In this document: positions 62,501 to 64,000 of the stretch, in pieces | Layout: each line of letters opens with the position of its first letter | Numbering within the stretch: the first letter of the stretch is position 1 | Assembly: GCA_026398895.1 (NCBI GenBank) | Contig: JAPLRZ010000048.1 | Coordinates: 1-64,000, forward strand | Reading direction: 5' to 3' | Origin: Methylococcales bacterium | GTDB taxonomy: Bacteria > Pseudomonadota > Gammaproteobacteria > Methylococcales > Methylomonadaceae | DNA: 64,000 nucleotides | Program-made: the position numbers and the translations under genes | The notes under the pieces: model-generated | Database searches by the model: none | The model's input: the letters and a program-made list of their open reading frames with translations, nothing else | Told to the model about the DNA's origin: nothing

Positions 62501-63291
62501 CTTATCATTTAACGCGATTTTGTTTCATAGCTGCCATTGGCGTGATTGCCTTGTTGTACTGGTTTTTTGCCATTACCTTATGGTGGCTAGTATTGCCCAG
62601 CGTCATTTATTCGGCGTGCCTTATTTACGGCTCGTCAGTGATTCAAGCCAATTTTTTCGCGCCTGCAACTTGTTCTGCTGATACCACAGAAAAAATCATT
62701 GCCCTGTCATTTGATGATGACCCTCACTCAGAATACACGCCACAAGTGCTGGCACTCTTAGCCAAATACAACGCAACGGCTAGTTTTTTTGTCATCGGCA
62801 AACATATTCACGGTAATGAAAACTTGTTGAAACAAATAATTGTCGAAGGACACAGCATCGGCAACCACAGTTACAGCCATTCTTTTTTTATCGACTTTAA
62901 AAATGTGCAAGGCTTTAAAGAAGAGCTGACGCAAACCGAAGAACTGATTTTTAAGGTCATCGGCAAGCGTGTGAAATTATTTCGCCCGCCTTACGGAGTC
63001 ACTACGCCTAATCTTGCCAAAGCCGCAAAGTTATTGGATTATCGCATTATTGGCTGGAATATTCGTTCGCTGGATACCACCAAGGACACGGTAGAAGTCA
63101 TCACTCAGCGCGTACAATCACAAATGAAATCAGGGGCAATTATTTTGCTACATGACACCTCGCATAAGAGCATTCAAGTATTAGAACAAACGCTTAACTA
63201 TGCACAACAACAGGGCTATAAAATTGTTAGCATCGAACAGTTATTGAATATTAAGGAAGTTGGGGTACAAATGGACAGAAACATACGCTAA
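62497..63291 (+). CDS. Membrane-anchored polysaccharide deacetylase-like protein
   Basis: Two N-terminal membrane helices (about 5-48) precede a NodB-fold domain. The metal/catalytic motifs are SFDDDPHSE (usual form T/SFDDGP), GNHSYSH, and RPPYG near residue 168; also LLHDTS. The Gly-to-Asp change in the first motif is unusual. It overlaps apeM by four bases and closes the plus arm. It may deacetylate a sugar part of the product, but polysaccharide deacetylases are not part of most described aryl polyene clusters. Confidence 0.8.
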   Translation: MTYHLTRFCFIAAIGVIALLYWFFAITLWWLVLPSVIYSACLIYGSSVIQANFFAPATCSADTTEKIIALSFDDDPHSEYTPQVLALLAKYNATASFFVIGKHIHGNENLLKQIIVEGHSIGNHSYSHSFFIDFKNVQGFKEELTQTEELIFKVIGKRVKLFRPPYGVTTPNLAKAAKLLDYRIIGWNIRSLDTTKDTVEVITQRVQSQMKSGAIILLHDTSHKSIQVLEQTLNYAQQQGYKIVSIEQLLNIKEVGVQMDRNIR

Positions 63292-63382
63292 AAAAAGTAA
63301 TTAGTTCCATATAATTTTATATGTCAAACTCCTTTTCAAGCATTGCAACAGTGACACAAAAATAAGCCAGCTTTCTTTTTTT

Positions 63383-63521
63383 TGGTAGTGGGTTAAATCT
63401 GTTACACGGAGTCCAAAACACGTTTTGGACGTTTTTTAAAAAGCCCAAGTCATGCCTTGGACTCCAAACTATAGTCGGAAGAATCCAAATGTAGGAAAAG
63501 CACAGATTTAACCCACTACCA
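63383..63521. repeat. Small element with 20-base perfect inverted ends
   Basis: The left end TGGTAGTGGGTTAAATCTGT and the right end are perfect inverted copies, about 100 bases apart. Inside is the GGAGTCC...CTCC repeat (63408-63465). It has no coding capacity and resembles a MITE. A single end copy (TTTAACCCACTACCA) lies at 11926-11940. Confidence 0.75.
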
Positions 63522-63552
63522 TTTTTTTGATAATCCTATAAAGTAAATACTT

Positions 63553-63578
63553 GGAATACAAACCTAGGTTTTTACTCC
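63553..63578. repeat. GGAATAC...CTCC repeat copy
   Basis: GGAATACAAACC and GGTTTTTACTCC, with a TA centre. It is a third copy of the 51325 and 8622 elements and lies just beyond the 3' end of the type ISP remnant. Confidence 0.75.
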
Positions 63579-63593
63579 TGCATATTAATATTT

Positions 63594-64000
63594 TTACACC
63601 ATTATCATGTCAATTTCTTGCATAATTCTGGCGGTTTTGGTCAGGGCTTTAATCATTTTCTGATAATGCAAAATATCATCAAAACTTAATACTCGTCCTT
63701 GTCGGTCTTTTAGCCATTTTTGTACGGGTTGATAACCACCGACATAAAACTCCCACGCAACTAATGGCACATTATCAAAATACTGGCTGGGATTAATTCA
63801 TATTTGCCCGTATTGTTTTTCGTTATGACCTTTATTTCCTAGATATAAAGTTCCGTGACAATTTATTTTTGAAGTCACTAAAACATGGGAAAAACTATCG
63901 CCTACAAATTGACGATTTATAATTAATCCTATATTTTTACCTCTAATAAAATGCTGCATTATTTTAGTTCTAGGTCTACCAACAAACCCACTAGATACCC
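63594..64000 (-). pseudogene. Decayed type ISP restriction-modification gene, 3' end
   Basis: On the minus strand the frame reads GFVGRPRTKIMQHFIRGKNI, then LGNKGHNEKQYGQI and an in-frame TGA at 63798-63800. It continues in the same frame with NPSQYFDNVPLVAWEFYVGG, KWLKDRQGRVLSFDDILHYQ and MQEIDMIMV, ending at 63594. These are the C-terminal segments of type ISP (combined restriction-methylation) enzymes. The section normally found between the two parts is missing, so there is an internal deletion as well as the stop. The gene runs off the window edge. Confidence 0.82.

Overview
The window comes from a gammaproteobacterial chromosome of moderate to low GC. Core genes (mfd, rlmH, accA, rlmG, an EF-P-like efpL, recA-recX-alaS, lysC, pilU-type ATPases, an Xps-ordered type II secretion cluster) and a near-perfect gamma-type dif site support this. 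The gene content resembles Methylococcales or Thiotrichales relatives, but the sequence alone does not fix the genus.

Layout. 1-370: intergenic sequence with a palindromic repeat. 0.4-9.7 kb (mostly minus strand): housekeeping genes mfd, a BON lipoprotein, rlmH, a TM2 protein, a universal stress protein, a Yip1-like protein, accA, rlmG and efpL. 9.8-11.7 kb: an AT-rich type II restriction-modification pair (C5 methylase plus NgoPII-like nuclease). 12.2-17.7 kb: MOSC, PilZ, ABC exporter, RNase AM-like PHP protein, family 4 uracil-DNA glycosylase, RimI. 17.9-25.5 kb: a type II secretion operon gspGHIJKLMCD without E and F. 25.7-37.2 kb (plus strand): recA, recX, alaS, a PLD/winged-helix protein, rmuC, lysC and two PilT/PilU-type ATPases. 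37262-37289: a dif site, so this is the replication terminus. Accessory content is dense to its right.

37.4-39.5 kb holds a divergent pair of unknown genes, one CoiA-like. 39.6-63.3 kb is an aryl polyene (APE) pigment cluster in two divergent arms. The minus arm is apeR-Q-P-O-N plus an FAD oxidoreductase. The plus arm is apeC-D-E-F-G-H/I, a glycosyltransferase, an acyltransferase, an aromatic ammonia-lyase, apeK, apeL, apeM and a polysaccharide deacetylase. Between the arms lies a 4 kb island with three PIN-type toxin-antitoxin modules (one broken), a membrane pentapeptide protein and a small protein that shares a motif with it. A Septu-like ATPase/HNH pair interrupts the plus arm between apeK and apeL. 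A decayed type ISP restriction-modification gene runs off the right edge.

In the APE pathway the ammonia-lyase would make an arylacrylate starter, ApeH would load it on an ACP (ApeE/F), and ApeO/C, ApeR, ApeQ and ApeP/I would extend, reduce and dehydrate it. Acyl- and glycosyltransferases would attach the polyene to a lipid, and ApeL/M/N would move it to the outer membrane.

The window is peppered with small palindromic repeats. Many have GTAG...CTAC or GGAG...CTCC ends, as in REP/REPIN elements. Several overlap stop codons, and one lies inside the recX coding region. No tRNA, rRNA, CRISPR array or intact transposase was recognised.
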